Positions 49,970 to 58,885 of a stretch of DNA of 64,000 nucleotides are shown here, one piece after another. The notes beneath the pieces were generated by a model that made no database searches, was not told the DNA's origin, and saw only the letters and a list, made by a program, of their open reading frames with translations. Within the stretch, counting starts at the first letter, position 1, and every line of letters starts with the position of its first letter. Location: positions 1 through 64,000 of the forward strand of contig JAEWAF010000040.1 of NCBI GenBank assembly GCA_023391815.1, given 5' to 3'. The position numbers and the translations under genes were made by a program. Origin of the DNA: Pseudomonadota bacterium. GTDB lineage: Bacteria; Pseudomonadota; Gammaproteobacteria; Steroidobacterales; Steroidobacteraceae.

Positions 49970-51621
49970 GGCGCAGCGTTGGGCTCGGCGTACTTCTGGA
50001 ACGCCGGCGGCACGAAGGCGAGATCGGTGGCTTCTCGAATCGAGATGCGCATCTGGAATTCCAGCACGTCGGCGGGCACCGGATTCTGATAACCGACCAG
50101 GCACGCATCCAGCGCAGCGCGCGGCTCCAGACTTTCCGTGCGAACCCGACGATAAGCTTTCACGACGAGCGCCTCGGCCGCACCCGGCGTCAACAACAGC
50201 GGCATGCGCGATTGCAGCGCGGTGAGATCGGCATCGTTCAATTGCAGGCCGTAACGTTTCGCCAAAGCGCCGATCAGTGCGGCACTTTCCTCATGCGTGC
50301 TGGTCGGCAGCAGCGGCACTTTCACATCGACGCGGCCGGGGCGTTTCAAGTCGACCTCGATCAAGTCGGGCCGCGACGACGCCAGAATCCACAGCACGCG
50401 ACCCCGATTCGACGAATCGGACATCTCTTGCGCGATCATCGAATACAGGCGGCCCGACAGGCCGCTATCGCCGCTGCCCGAGTCGCGCCGGCCGAGGGTC
50501 TGGTCGGCTTCGTCGATGAACACCATGCAGCGGCCGAGGGCGCGAATCAGGCGAAAGATCTTTTCCAGGTTGCCTTCACTGGAGCCCACCCAGCGGTCGC
50601 GGAAGTTCTTGAGCTTCACGACCGGCACGCCAGCCTCGCCGGCGAGGCATTCGACCAGAAACGTTTTGCCGGTGCCGACCGGCCCGCACAGCAGATAGCC
50701 CATGGGCAGCGCCTTGAGATCGCCGGTCTGCCACAGCTTGATGTCCTGTCGCAGCCAGCGTTTCAGCGCTTGCTGTCCGTGATAAGCATCGAGCGTGCGA
50801 GACGATTCGATGAATTCCACCAGGCCGGCGGAGTCGCGCTCCACCAGTTCTTTTTTGATGCGAGTGAGATCGGCGCCGGTCAGCGCTTGCCCGGAGTGAT
50901 CGCGGACCTTCACCAGGCTTTCCAGCGCGGAAATCGTGACGCCCACGAGCGCGGCACCGATCTGGGCGAGATTCGCGTCCGCCGGAAATGCTTTCGGCTC
51001 GTGAGTGCGCAGCAGCGTCAACGCGCGTTCGATCTCGGCCGAATCCGGCAGCGGCACACGAATACGCGACGCATGCGTGCTGAAGGCGACCAGCGGCTCG
51101 ACGTCGTTGAGATTGTCGGCAATCAGAATGCTCGTGAACGGCAGGTCCGCGAACGGCGCTTCGGAAGACCACTCGCGGAGCACGCTGGTGAGACTGCCAT
51201 GCTCGAAACCGGCGCCATCGGCCGGCACGATGTGATCGACACCGCGCAGAATCACCGCGACGTTTTCTTTCACTTCGCGACCGAGCGCGCGAAGGTTCCC
51301 GAGATAACGAAGATAGCGGCTGATGTATTGAAGCGCGGGCTGCGGCTCGCGCGGCAAGGACTTCAGTTCCGAGCCGCCCCATTTTTCCACCAGCTCGCCA
51401 CCGCGCTCGATGGTGAGCCCATTGCCGAGGTCGTACGAGAGCACGACCTGAAAGCTCGACAGCAGATGATTCTCCAGATACCCGACGAGCCCGACCAGCT
51501 GCGAGCCGACGGCAATCCGGTCATGCACGTTGCCGTACAGAATGAATTGCCCGTGCGCGCCGCTTTCGTATGCGAGCGCGAGCTCGTTCGCCCAAGCCGG
51601 TGCGCCATGCGGTGCTGGCAT
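49966..51621 (-). CDS. AAA+ ATPase associated with PspA
   Basis: A 551-residue protein. An N-terminal domain (about 1-290) of unknown fold contains AAA-like remnants such as FTSILIADNLNDVEPLV and RIRVPLPDSAEIERALTLL. The C-terminal half is a canonical AAA+ module: Walker A GPVGTGKT (313-320), Walker B CMVFIDEADQ (365 onward), a Ser/Gly-rich loop with RLYSMIAQEMSDSSN, sensor and Arg-finger LWILASSRPDLIEVDLKRPG, and a C-terminal lid. The module resembles FtsH/Cdc48-type ATPases but has no protease domain. It starts three bases after the PspA stop, so it is expected to act on PspA-type polymers. Confidence 0.88.
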   Translation of the reverse strand: MPAPHGAPAWANELALAYESGAHGQFILYGNVHDRIAVGSQLVGLVGYLENHLLSSFQVVLSYDLGNGLTIERGGELVEKWGGSELKSLPREPQPALQYISRYLRYLGNLRALGREVKENVAVILRGVDHIVPADGAGFEHGSLTSVLREWSSEAPFADLPFTSILIADNLNDVEPLVAFSTHASRIRVPLPDSAEIERALTLLRTHEPKAFPADANLAQIGAALVGVTISALESLVKVRDHSGQALTGADLTRIKKELVERDSAGLVEFIESSRTLDAYHGQQALKRWLRQDIKLWQTGDLKALPMGYLLCGPVGTGKTFLVECLAGEAGVPVVKLKNFRDRWVGSSEGNLEKIFRLIRALGRCMVFIDEADQTLGRRDSGSGDSGLSGRLYSMIAQEMSDSSNRGRVLWILASSRPDLIEVDLKRPGRVDVKVPLLPTSTHEESAALIGALAKRYGLQLNDADLTALQSRMPLLLTPGAAEALVVKAYRRVRTESLEPRAALDACLVGYQNPVPADVLEFQMRISIREATDLAFVPPAFQKYAEPNAAP

Positions 51622-51624
51622 CGG

Positions 51625-52362
51625 TTACGACTCTGACGTCGTACCCATGGTGCGCGCAGCCGGCGCGGCGGGCGTGTTGCCTTCGATGGAAATGCCCTCG
51701 CGCGCGGCGAAGTCGGCCAGCGCCTGATCGGCGAGCGCATTCATTTCGGCTTCCTGCACTTCGACTCCGCTCATGTCGATCGAGTCCTTGGCGACGCGGG
51801 CGCGGCCGGCGGCCTTGGTGCGCTCTTCCTCGACCATCTCGTGCAGCCGATTGAGCGTGTCGCCCGAGCCGCCGATGCTGGTGATCATGCCCGAGGCCAT
51901 CTCGTGGATCTCGGCCATGGCCTGGTTCATGCGCATGTCGTTGATGGCGCCCTTCAAGCTTTCGATCTTGGCGCGCGCGGTCTGCACGGCCACGTCACGA
52001 GCCTTGATCAGATTCTTGTAGGTGCCTTCGGCCTGTTCGAGCTGCTTGCGGTTCTCTTCCAGCTGCGACTCGATGGTTTGCAGGCGCAGGGCGTACTGGC
52101 CGGCGGCCGACTTGTTACCGGCGCGCAGATGCGCGGCGGTCTTGGCGCGCAGATCTTTCTGTTCCGCTTCGAGCTTGCGCACCTGGCCCATGATTCGTTC
52201 GCACAGGCCGGCGTGCGTCGCCAGGCCCTGATTGAAGTTCGCGATCTGCTTGCGGAGGTTCTCCTGCTCGAGCTCCAGCAGAGCTTCGGGATTGCGCTTT
52301 TCGAGCCCGGAGATGAAGAGGGAGAAGAAGCCTTTGATGAGGTTCCCAAGCCGGCTGAACAT
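51625..52362 (-). CDS. PspA/IM30 (ESCRT-III-like) family protein
   Basis: A 245-residue coiled-coil protein of the PspA/Vipp1 family, which coats and repairs the inner membrane. It has the amphipathic N-terminal helix MFSRLGNLIKGFFSLFISGL, then the long hairpin (ALLELEQENLRKQIANFNQG, EAEQKDLRAKTAAHLRAGNK). ARAKIESLKGAINDMRMNQA and HEMASGMITSIGGSGDTLNR follow, with a disordered Ala/Pro tail. The ATG at 52362 has GGAGG five bases upstream. The longer frame before it is not protein-like. It opens a cluster with the AAA+ ATPase, the coiled-coil membrane protein and the OmpA-fused binding protein. It is unlike the enterobacterial pspABC operon, since no PspB/PspC or PspF is present. Confidence 0.88.
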   Translation of the reverse strand: MFSRLGNLIKGFFSLFISGLEKRNPEALLELEQENLRKQIANFNQGLATHAGLCERIMGQVRKLEAEQKDLRAKTAAHLRAGNKSAAGQYALRLQTIESQLEENRKQLEQAEGTYKNLIKARDVAVQTARAKIESLKGAINDMRMNQAMAEIHEMASGMITSIGGSGDTLNRLHEMVEEERTKAAGRARVAKDSIDMSGVEVQEAEMNALADQALADFAAREGISIEGNTPAAPAARTMGTTSES

Positions 52363-52511
52363 GCACCCTCCAAGGTTTCGGGCCGTGGCCCACGCCGTAA
52401 AAATTGCGCAAAGCCTAGCGAAATTCGCCGGTGGCGAGTAGACATCGAGGGTCGGCGGCCGCCGGCCGCCGGTGAGCGGCCCGCCGGCACCGGTGAGGTC
52501 CGCGCGAATGC

Positions 52512-52517
52512 TACACT
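52512..52517 (+). promoter_or_regulatory. -10-like element (TACACT) of tesB
   Basis: TACACT ends seven bases before the ATG at 52525 with no ribosome-binding site between them, suggesting a leaderless transcript. Confidence 0.5.
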
Positions 52518-52524
52518 CGGCGCC

Positions 52525-53421
52525 ATGACCACCCCGATCTCGCCGCCCCCGGCTCCGAAGCGTCTTAGTGAGGTCCTGGAGCTCGAACAGCTCGACACCA
52601 ATCTGTTCCGCAGCCAGGTCAACCAGATCAACGTCAATCGCACCCTGTTCGGCGGGCAGATTCTCGGTCAGGGTCTCAAGGCAGCCCAACACACGGTGGC
52701 GCCCGACCGGGTCTGTCACTCGCTGCACGGTTATTTTCTGCTGGCCGGCGCCAGCGACATTCCGGTCATCTACGACGTCGAATTGACGCGCGATGGCGGC
52801 AGCTTCTCGACCCGCCGTGTCGTGGCCCGGCAGCGTTCGCGGCCGATTTTCCACATGGAGCTGTCCTTCCATCGTCAGGAGGAAGGTCTACAGCACGAAG
52901 TGGCGGTCAGCGGCGACGTGCCCGATCCGGAAGATCTGATGGACGTGCGCCAGCTGGTGGACAAGTTCGGCGATCGATTGCCGAAAGGGGCGGTGGCGCT
53001 GCTTTCGCAACAGAGCATCATCGAGCTCAAGCCGGTGAATCCTGAGATGTTCATGCTCCGCAAGCAGTCGTTGCAGCGGGCTCAATACTGGATTCGTTCG
53101 GCGTCGCCGCTGCCGGACGATCCGCTCACGCAGCTGGCCGGGCTGGCGTATCTATCGGATTATTTCCTGGTCTCGACCGCGTTGTTGAAACATCCCGCAC
53201 AGATGCAGAACAAGGATGTGATGATGGCGAGCCTCGATCACGCGATGTGGTTCCACAGTCCGCCGCGAGCGGATGAGTGGATTCTGGTCGAGGCGGTGAG
53301 TCCGTTCGCGGGCAGCGCGCGCGGTTTGACCCGAGCGGAGATGTTCAGCCGCGACCGGAAACTGGTTGCGTCGGTCGCGCAGGAAGGATTGATTCGCCTG
53401 CTGGACAAGCCCGCGCGGTGA
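52525..53421 (+). CDS. tesB: Acyl-CoA thioesterase II
   Basis: A 298-residue double-hotdog thioesterase that hydrolyses medium- and long-chain acyl-CoA. TesB marks are LEQLDTNLFRSQVNQINVNR, LFGGQILGQGLKAAQHTV, HSLHGYFLLAGASDIPVIYD, VARQRSRPIFHMELSFHR, LAYLSDYFLVSTALLKHP and MASLDHAMWFHSPPRADEWI. The catalytic Asp/Gln/Thr residues fit the usual places. The start is the ATG at 52525; the open frame upstream of it is antisense to pspA and not protein-like. Its stop codon touches that of the convergent rluB gene with no base between. Confidence 0.95.
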   Translation: MTTPISPPPAPKRLSEVLELEQLDTNLFRSQVNQINVNRTLFGGQILGQGLKAAQHTVAPDRVCHSLHGYFLLAGASDIPVIYDVELTRDGGSFSTRRVVARQRSRPIFHMELSFHRQEEGLQHEVAVSGDVPDPEDLMDVRQLVDKFGDRLPKGAVALLSQQSIIELKPVNPEMFMLRKQSLQRAQYWIRSASPLPDDPLTQLAGLAYLSDYFLVSTALLKHPAQMQNKDVMMASLDHAMWFHSPPRADEWILVEAVSPFAGSARGLTRAEMFSRDRKLVASVAQEGLIRLLDKPAR

Positions 53422-54279
53422 TCAATCGCTGCTGAGCGTCGCGGCTCGCAGCTTCTCCACGTCTTTCTTACCGAGCAGTTTGGCCTGACCCGGCTTGAGA
53501 TCGCCCGCACGCAGCGGGCCGATGGCGACACGTTCCAGCTCGCGCACTTTCAACCCGACGCGTGCGAGCATGCGACGGATCTCGCGGTTCTGACCTTCGC
53601 GCAAAGTCACACTGAGCATCGTGCGATCGCCGCGCGCACGGTCGACGAAACGCTTGATGATGCGCACGGATTCCATCGAGGCTTTCTTCGTCGTCTTCGA
53701 GCCGTCGCCCGCCGGATTCACCAGGTACATCCCGGCGCGCAGCCTTTGCAGCTGCTCGTCGGTGGCGAGCCCGGACGTGAGCACGCGATATTCCTTGGCG
53801 ATGCCGAATTTCGGATGCGTGAGCTGATAGGCGAGATCGCCGTCGTTCGTGATCAGCAGCAGCCCGGTCGAATCGCCGTCCAGGCGGCCGACGGGAAACA
53901 ATCGTTCCTCACGCCTTAACGACTGAGGCACCAGATCCAGTACGTTGCGTCGACCTTCGGGATCGCTGGTGGTCGTGATCACGCCCTTGGGCTTGTTGAT
54001 CAGGACATAGATGAAGGACCGCGCTTTGGGCGCGCCTTTCGAAGTATCCGCACTCTCTTCGGGCACCGGCAGCTCGATGACCTCGCCGTCGAGTTGGACC
54101 TCGTCGTTGGCCGGGTCGACGAAGCAGGGCAGCGTGTCGACGATCCGCCCGTTCACGCTCACGCGGCCGGCGGTGATCATCTCCTCGCAATCGCGCCGCG
54201 CGCCCAGGCCGGCGTCGGCCATGGCTTTTTGCAGTCTCACTCCCTTGGGAGCGCTGTCGGAAAGTCGCGACTTGGGCAT
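53422..54279 (-). CDS. rluB: 23S rRNA pseudouridine synthase (RluB-type)
   Basis: A 285-residue RsuA-family enzyme. An S4 RNA-binding domain (LQKAMADAGLGARRDCEEMI through GRVSVNGRIV) precedes the catalytic domain, with YVLINKPKGVITTTSDPEGR, the active-site Asp134 in VGRLDGDSTGLLLITNDGDL and LREGQNREIRRML. Length and the 'RRNVLDLVP' insert favour RluB over RsuA or RluF. It modifies a uridine near the peptidyl-transferase centre. TATAAA lies eight bases before the ATG, with no ribosome-binding site, again suggesting a leaderless message. Confidence 0.88.
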   Translation of the reverse strand: MPKSRLSDSAPKGVRLQKAMADAGLGARRDCEEMITAGRVSVNGRIVDTLPCFVDPANDEVQLDGEVIELPVPEESADTSKGAPKARSFIYVLINKPKGVITTTSDPEGRRNVLDLVPQSLRREERLFPVGRLDGDSTGLLLITNDGDLAYQLTHPKFGIAKEYRVLTSGLATDEQLQRLRAGMYLVNPAGDGSKTTKKASMESVRIIKRFVDRARGDRTMLSVTLREGQNREIRRMLARVGLKVRELERVAIGPLRAGDLKPGQAKLLGKKDVEKLRAATLSSD

Positions 54280-54287
54280 GACAGGGC

Positions 54288-54293
54288 TTTATA
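54288..54293 (-). promoter_or_regulatory. -10-like element (TATAAA) of rluB
   Basis: On the minus strand TATAAA is followed by eight bases and then the ATG at 54279. Transcription would begin within a base or two of the start codon. Confidence 0.5.
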
Positions 54294-54422
54294 TGGTCGA
54301 ATCCGGCCGCGAAGCTTACACGGATTCCCGCGGCGGGCTGTCGGGTATGCACGCAAAAGCTACCTGCAGCGGAACTTCCCGGCCACGCGTCGGTTAAACT
54401 CCGATGCGCTTCGGGAGGATGG

Positions 54423-55844
54423 ATGGTTCAAGAGCATTTCGACGTCGTCGTGGTCGGCTCCGGGTTCGGGTCTTTGTTTTTTGTCGAGGGTTACCTGAGC
54501 AAGCGACCGGCGGCGAAGATCCTGGTGCTCGAGCGCGGCACCTTCAATTCGCACGCGTGGCAGCTCGAACAGGGCAAGAACTCGCCGATTCTGCCCGCCT
54601 CCACGTTTCGCACCGACGAGGCGAAGAAGGTCTGGAACTTCACCATCGGCGTCGGCGGCGGCACCAATTGCTGGTATGCGCAGACCCCGCGCTTCCATCC
54701 CAGCGATTTCCGGATGCACAGCAAGTACGGAGTGGCGCAAGACTGGCCGCTCGATTACGACGAGCTGGAGCCCTATTACCTGGCAGCTGAAACCAAGATG
54801 TCGGTGGCGGGCGCGCCGGAGATGGGTGAGATCCTGCCGCGCTCGGCGCCGTTTCCACAGCCGCCACACAAGCAGACCGCGGTCGACGTGATCATGCGCA
54901 AGGCTCAGCCGCAGTTCCATGTTCCGATCGCCACCGCGCGCGCCAGTGTCGCCGATGCCGGCCGGCCGCCGTGCTGTGCCTCGGCTCGGTGCAACCTGTG
55001 TCCGATCAATGCGAAGTTCACCTTCGAGAACGGCTTCACGAACCTGCGCGAGCTGCCGAATGTGGAGATCCGCACCGAGTGCGAGGTGACGCACTTCGAT
55101 CATTCCGGAGGCACCGTCAGCGCCGCTCTATACAAGCAGGGCGGAGTGGAGCATCGAGTCACCGGCGATCTGTTCGTGCTGGGCGCGAACGCGATCCATA
55201 GCCCCGCGATCCTGTTGCGCTCGGGGATCGATCATCCATTGACCGGCGTCGGCATTCACGAGCAAGTGGGCTACTCGTTGGAAGTGCTGCTCGATGGGCT
55301 GGACAGCCTCGATGGCGGCACGATCACGACCGCCTTGAACTATTCGCTGTACGATGGCCCGTTCCGCAAGGATTACGCCGGCGCGCTGATCTATTTCGAC
55401 AATCGCTGGCCGCACGGTTTGCGCAAGGAATATGGACGCTGGCGACAGCTCTCGCCGCTGGTCGTCGTGGTCGAGGATCTCCCGCAGGATTCCAATCGCG
55501 TCGTGCTCGAGAAGGACGGCATGCCGAAGGTGCTGCACGCGGATATCTCCGATTACGCCAAGCGGGGCATTCAAGAGTCGCTGACCAATATCGAGAAGGT
55601 GCTGGCACCGCTACCGGTCGAACGGATCGACTTCAAGGGCATGCGCGACACCGAATCTCACATCCAGGGCTCGCTGCGGATGGGCGCGGATCGCGCTTCG
55701 TCCGTGGTCGATGCGAAGCAGATCCATCACGATGTGCGCAATCTGGTGGTCGTGGGCTCGGCAGTGTTCCCGTCCGGACCGAATGCCAATCCCAGCTTGA
55801 GCGTGGCCGCGTTGTCCCTGCGCAGCGCCGCCTTGATCGCGTGA
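54423..55844 (+). CDS. GMC-family FAD oxidoreductase
   Basis: A 473-residue flavoenzyme of the glucose-methanol-choline family, oxidising an alcohol or sugar. The FAD-binding Rossmann motif VVVVGSGFGS opens the protein. FTIGVGGGTNCWYAQTPRF, DWPLDYDELEPYY and the C-terminal DTESHIQGSLRMG (active-site His) and GPNANPSLSVAALSLRSA (active-site Asn) follow. A CCASARCNLCPIN stretch (CC-x3-C-x2-C) is typical of the sugar/gluconate dehydrogenase subgroup. GGGAGGATGG is the ribosome-binding site. No signal is present, so it would travel with the Tat-signal partner encoded four bases downstream. A cytochrome subunit was not found. Confidence 0.9.
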   Translation: MVQEHFDVVVVGSGFGSLFFVEGYLSKRPAAKILVLERGTFNSHAWQLEQGKNSPILPASTFRTDEAKKVWNFTIGVGGGTNCWYAQTPRFHPSDFRMHSKYGVAQDWPLDYDELEPYYLAAETKMSVAGAPEMGEILPRSAPFPQPPHKQTAVDVIMRKAQPQFHVPIATARASVADAGRPPCCASARCNLCPINAKFTFENGFTNLRELPNVEIRTECEVTHFDHSGGTVSAALYKQGGVEHRVTGDLFVLGANAIHSPAILLRSGIDHPLTGVGIHEQVGYSLEVLLDGLDSLDGGTITTALNYSLYDGPFRKDYAGALIYFDNRWPHGLRKEYGRWRQLSPLVVVVEDLPQDSNRVVLEKDGMPKVLHADISDYAKRGIQESLTNIEKVLAPLPVERIDFKGMRDTESHIQGSLRMGADRASSVVDAKQIHHDVRNLVVVGSAVFPSGPNANPSLSVAALSLRSAALIA

Positions 55845-55848
55845 TGAC

Positions 55849-56322
55849 ATGTCGATGAATCAGATCAGCAAATTCTCCGCCGGCCGACGCAAGCTGCTCA
55901 TCGCCGGTGCCGGCGGCGTCGCGGCCTTGGGGATCTTTGGCGCCGCCTCGTGGGGCCCCCTCACCAGCTATCGCGCCTCCTGGATCGAGCGCGTCGTGCG
56001 GGAGAACCTGCCGGGAATCGATCTGGATGCCGCCTCGTTGCAAACGTTCATCAAGGACATGCTGGCGAGCGAACGCATGCAGCGCAGGGAAGTGAAGGTC
56101 ACCGTGTTCGCCGATCGCTTCGTTCCCTGGCTGCCAGCGCACATCGCCAAGGCGCGCAACGGCCTGGAAGGACTGGAGCGCTATGTGCTGACCGAATATC
56201 TCATCGGCAGCAACTTCTTCCGCGTGCCCGACCCGAAGCGGGAGATGATCGTTTACAGCGGGATGATCGTGGCGTGTCGGAATCCGTTCACGTACGCCAA
56301 TCCAGCCTCCAGCGAGGCTTGA
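55849..56322 (+). CDS. Tat-signal small subunit of the GMC oxidoreductase
   Basis: A 157-residue protein with a twin-arginine signal (SAGRRKLLIAGAGGVAALGI). The helical mature part (SWIERVVRENLPGIDLDAA, TFIKDMLASERMQRREVKVT, LERYVLTEYLIGSNFFRV, MIVYSGMIVACRNPF) resembles subunit 3 of gluconate 2-dehydrogenase. In that family the small subunit carries the flavoprotein through the Tat system by hitchhiking. It begins four bases after the flavoprotein stop, so the two are one operon. The three-base gap before the convergent kinase gene leaves no room for a terminator. Confidence 0.8.
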   Translation: MSMNQISKFSAGRRKLLIAGAGGVAALGIFGAASWGPLTSYRASWIERVVRENLPGIDLDAASLQTFIKDMLASERMQRREVKVTVFADRFVPWLPAHIAKARNGLEGLERYVLTEYLIGSNFFRVPDPKREMIVYSGMIVACRNPFTYANPASSEA

Positions 56323-56325
56323 CGC

Positions 56326-58089
56326 TCAAGCGCGCTGCTTTTTCGCGAATTCGTGATTGAGCAGGGCGCGGAGTCGAACGGCTTTCAACGGCTTGTGCAT
56401 CATCGTCAGGCCAGCGGCGCTGACCTTGCGTAATTGCTCCGTCGCCGTGTCGCCGGAGATCAGCACTGCGGGAATGCCGTCGCCCAACGTCGCGCGCAGC
56501 TCACGAATCGCGTCGATGCCATTGCGATCGCCGCGCAGGCGCAGGTCCGCGATGATGAAGTCGGGCACGCGGCCATTGATGCTGGCCAGCGCTTGCTCCG
56601 CATCCATGGCGGTGATGCATTTGCAGCCCCAGCTTTCCAACAGGCTCTGCATGCCGAGGCGCACCGACTCTTCATCGTCGATGACCATGATGAGCTTGCC
56701 GCCGATCAGGTTCGGCACCTTCTGTTCGATGGTCGCCGCGCCCGAGTGGATCTTGTTCGGATCGGCGAGCGGCACTTCGATGCTGAAACGCGACCCGCGC
56801 CCCATCGTCGAGCGCACGTTCAGCGGATGCTCGAGCAGATTGACGATACGACGCACGGTCGCAAGGCCCAATCCCAAACCGCGCGAACGATCGCGCGACG
56901 GATTGTTGAGCTGATAGAACTCCTCGAAGATGCGCTCGTGCTGCTCGGGCGGGATGCCGATGCCCGAGTCCCACACTTCGATACTCACGCCGTTGCGACG
57001 CTTGCGGCACGCAACGATCACGCCGCCTCGCTCGGTGTAGCGAAGTGCATTCGAGACCAGATTGGACAGCACGCGAAACAGCAGCGTCGGGTCGGTGTAC
57101 AGCACGCCTCGCGAACGACGCACCACCAGCTTGAGTCCTTTTTCTTCCGCCTGCTTCGTGAACGTACTGCGCAGACGATCGAGCACCAGGTTCGCCGGCA
57201 CGATTTCCTTCTTGACCTCGACCTGACCGGCGTCGAGCTTGGAAATATCCAGCAGGTTGTCGAACAACTGCTCCAGCGATTCGGTCGCCTGCAGGATCTG
57301 ATCGATCATCCGGCGACCTTGCTCGTCGACCTTGCCGTTACGCAGCGCCGTTGCGAACAAGCCGAGCGAATGCAGCGGCTGACGCAGGTCGTGATTCGCG
57401 GCCGCGAAGAACAAAGATTTGGAACGGCTGGCGGACTCGGCGCGGGCACGAGCCTGATCGGCGAGCGCATATTGCTGCTGTAACTGACCGACGAGCTGCT
57501 CGTTCTCGTAGCGCAAACGGATCTGCGCCACGATCACGCGCGCCTGGCGGTCGCCGAACAACAGCAGATAACCCAGCACTGCAAACCACATCACGCCAAG
57601 CGCGGCGTTTCCGTAACCGCCGAGCATGATGTAACGAAGCGCCAGCAAGCCGAACACCGGTGCGGTGAACGCATGCAACGCCGGGGGAAAATGAGCATGA
57701 GTAATGACACCGATCGTGGCGCGAGCCGCCAGACAAGCCGCGATCAGCGCCAGCGTGAGCGACTGATCCGAATCGACCAGCACAAAGGCCGACGAGCCCC
57801 AGACAAGGCCGGCGATGCCCGATGCCGCCGCGAAACGCCAGCCCCAGGCGACCGACGCGGTGGCGCGATCGTCGGAGTTTCGGTAGCGCGCCGTCAGCAC
57901 CAGGCTGCCGAACTGCACCAGCAGCGTCGCGACCGACCAGCTGACGATTCGAGTGTGCGAGGTGTGCGGCCAGGTGATGATCGCAATCATCGCGACCATG
58001 AGCAATGCGGAGCCGGAGACGGCTAACGCGTTCCCATACAACATTTCGACGCGCTGTTGCTCAACGCGTCGCAACAGTGCGGCGTCCAT
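56326..58089 (-). CDS. Hybrid histidine kinase with seven-helix-like membrane sensor
   Basis: A 587-residue protein. The N-terminal 185 residues hold about six membrane helices (SALLMVAMIAIITW, IVSWSVATLLVQFGSLVL, LALIAACLAARATIGVIT, NAALGVMWFAVLGYLLLFG). A coiled coil leads to the H-box FFAAANHDLRQPLHSLGL (His233), the N-box LVSNALRYTERGG and DSGIGIPPEQHERIF. A C-terminal receiver domain follows (MVIDDEESVRLGMQSLL, IIADLRLRGDRNGIDAIREL). The HDLRQPL type H-box with a fused receiver is common in quorum- or redox-linked kinases. The gene follows a LuxR-type regulator by 28 bases, the likely partner. Confidence 0.92.
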   Translation of the reverse strand: MDAALLRRVEQQRVEMLYGNALAVSGSALLMVAMIAIITWPHTSHTRIVSWSVATLLVQFGSLVLTARYRNSDDRATASVAWGWRFAAASGIAGLVWGSSAFVLVDSDQSLTLALIAACLAARATIGVITHAHFPPALHAFTAPVFGLLALRYIMLGGYGNAALGVMWFAVLGYLLLFGDRQARVIVAQIRLRYENEQLVGQLQQQYALADQARARAESASRSKSLFFAAANHDLRQPLHSLGLFATALRNGKVDEQGRRMIDQILQATESLEQLFDNLLDISKLDAGQVEVKKEIVPANLVLDRLRSTFTKQAEEKGLKLVVRRSRGVLYTDPTLLFRVLSNLVSNALRYTERGGVIVACRKRRNGVSIEVWDSGIGIPPEQHERIFEEFYQLNNPSRDRSRGLGLGLATVRRIVNLLEHPLNVRSTMGRGSRFSIEVPLADPNKIHSGAATIEQKVPNLIGGKLIMVIDDEESVRLGMQSLLESWGCKCITAMDAEQALASINGRVPDFIIADLRLRGDRNGIDAIRELRATLGDGIPAVLISGDTATEQLRKVSAAGLTMMHKPLKAVRLRALLNHEFAKKQRA

Positions 58090-58117
58090 GGGGAGGCGGG
58101 TGGGTTAGAAGATGAAC

Positions 58118-58756
58118 TTAGCGCGCGTTGGCGTAAGCAGCAGGCGCGGACGGCAGGAAGCCTCGCTTCTGCGCGACCAGCACCGCTTGGGTACGATTGC
58201 GAACGTTGAGCGCTTCGAACACCGCGCTCACATGCGCCTTCACGGTGCGCTCGGCGACATCCAGAGCACGCGCGATTTCCTTGTTGGAGAAACCGCGACC
58301 CAACATGCTGATCACTTCGAGCTGACGCAGGGTGAGGCCGTTCGGCTGCCCGGTGGCGGCGGCGAGGTTGGTCGTCTCGGGGACGAACACTTCACCGGCC
58401 AGAACCTTGCGGATCGAGGCGATCATCTCGTCGGCGGTGAACGATTTGGGAATGAAACCGGAGGCGCCGGCGGCAACGGCGCGGGCCGCGACGGCCTGCT
58501 GGTCGTCGCCGGAAATCATGATGCAGGCGGTAGTCGGGAAACGCTCGCCGATGATCTTCAGCGCGTTGAAACCGTCATCGCCCTTGAGGTGAATGTCCAG
58601 CAGCACCAGGCCGATATCACCGTCCGTCTGCAGGGACTGCAGCGCCTCGGGCACCGAGGACACGCTCAACACACCGGCGTCCAGGTCGCTCTGCTCGAGC
58701 ACCGCATGGAAACCGGCACGAAACAACGGATGGTCATCGACGATGAGGATTTTCAT
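58118..58756 (-). CDS. NarL/LuxR-family response regulator
   Basis: A 212-residue regulator: MKILIVDDHPLFRAGFHAVL, Asp54 in GLVLLDIHLKGDDGFNAL, Lys in GFIPKSFTADEMIASI. The LuxR helix-turn-helix has LTLRQLEVISMLGRGFSN, KEIARALDVAERTVKAHVSA and VFEALNVRNRTQAV. The ATG at 58756 is chosen because GGAG lies about eight bases upstream and the receiver starts there. The open frame before it is not protein-like. It is the first gene of a two-gene operon with the hybrid kinase. Confidence 0.93.
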   Translation of the reverse strand: MKILIVDDHPLFRAGFHAVLEQSDLDAGVLSVSSVPEALQSLQTDGDIGLVLLDIHLKGDDGFNALKIIGERFPTTACIMISGDDQQAVAARAVAAGASGFIPKSFTADEMIASIRKVLAGEVFVPETTNLAAATGQPNGLTLRQLEVISMLGRGFSNKEIARALDVAERTVKAHVSAVFEALNVRNRTQAVLVAQKRGFLPSAPAAYANAR

Positions 58757-58885
58757 GACACTGCTCCCCGAAACCAGGCAATCCCGACAATGGACACGGC
58801 TCGTGCGGCGGTCCATCGCCGGGACCTGGGTTATGTAGCCCCCCGATCCATCCCGCAGCATCGTACGTGCGGCCCCGGCCAAGGT

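Noticed and set aside
51625..52362. Classical phage-shock operon
   Set aside because: No PspB, PspC or PspF genes; the partners are an AAA+ ATPase, a coiled-coil protein and an OmpA-fused protein.
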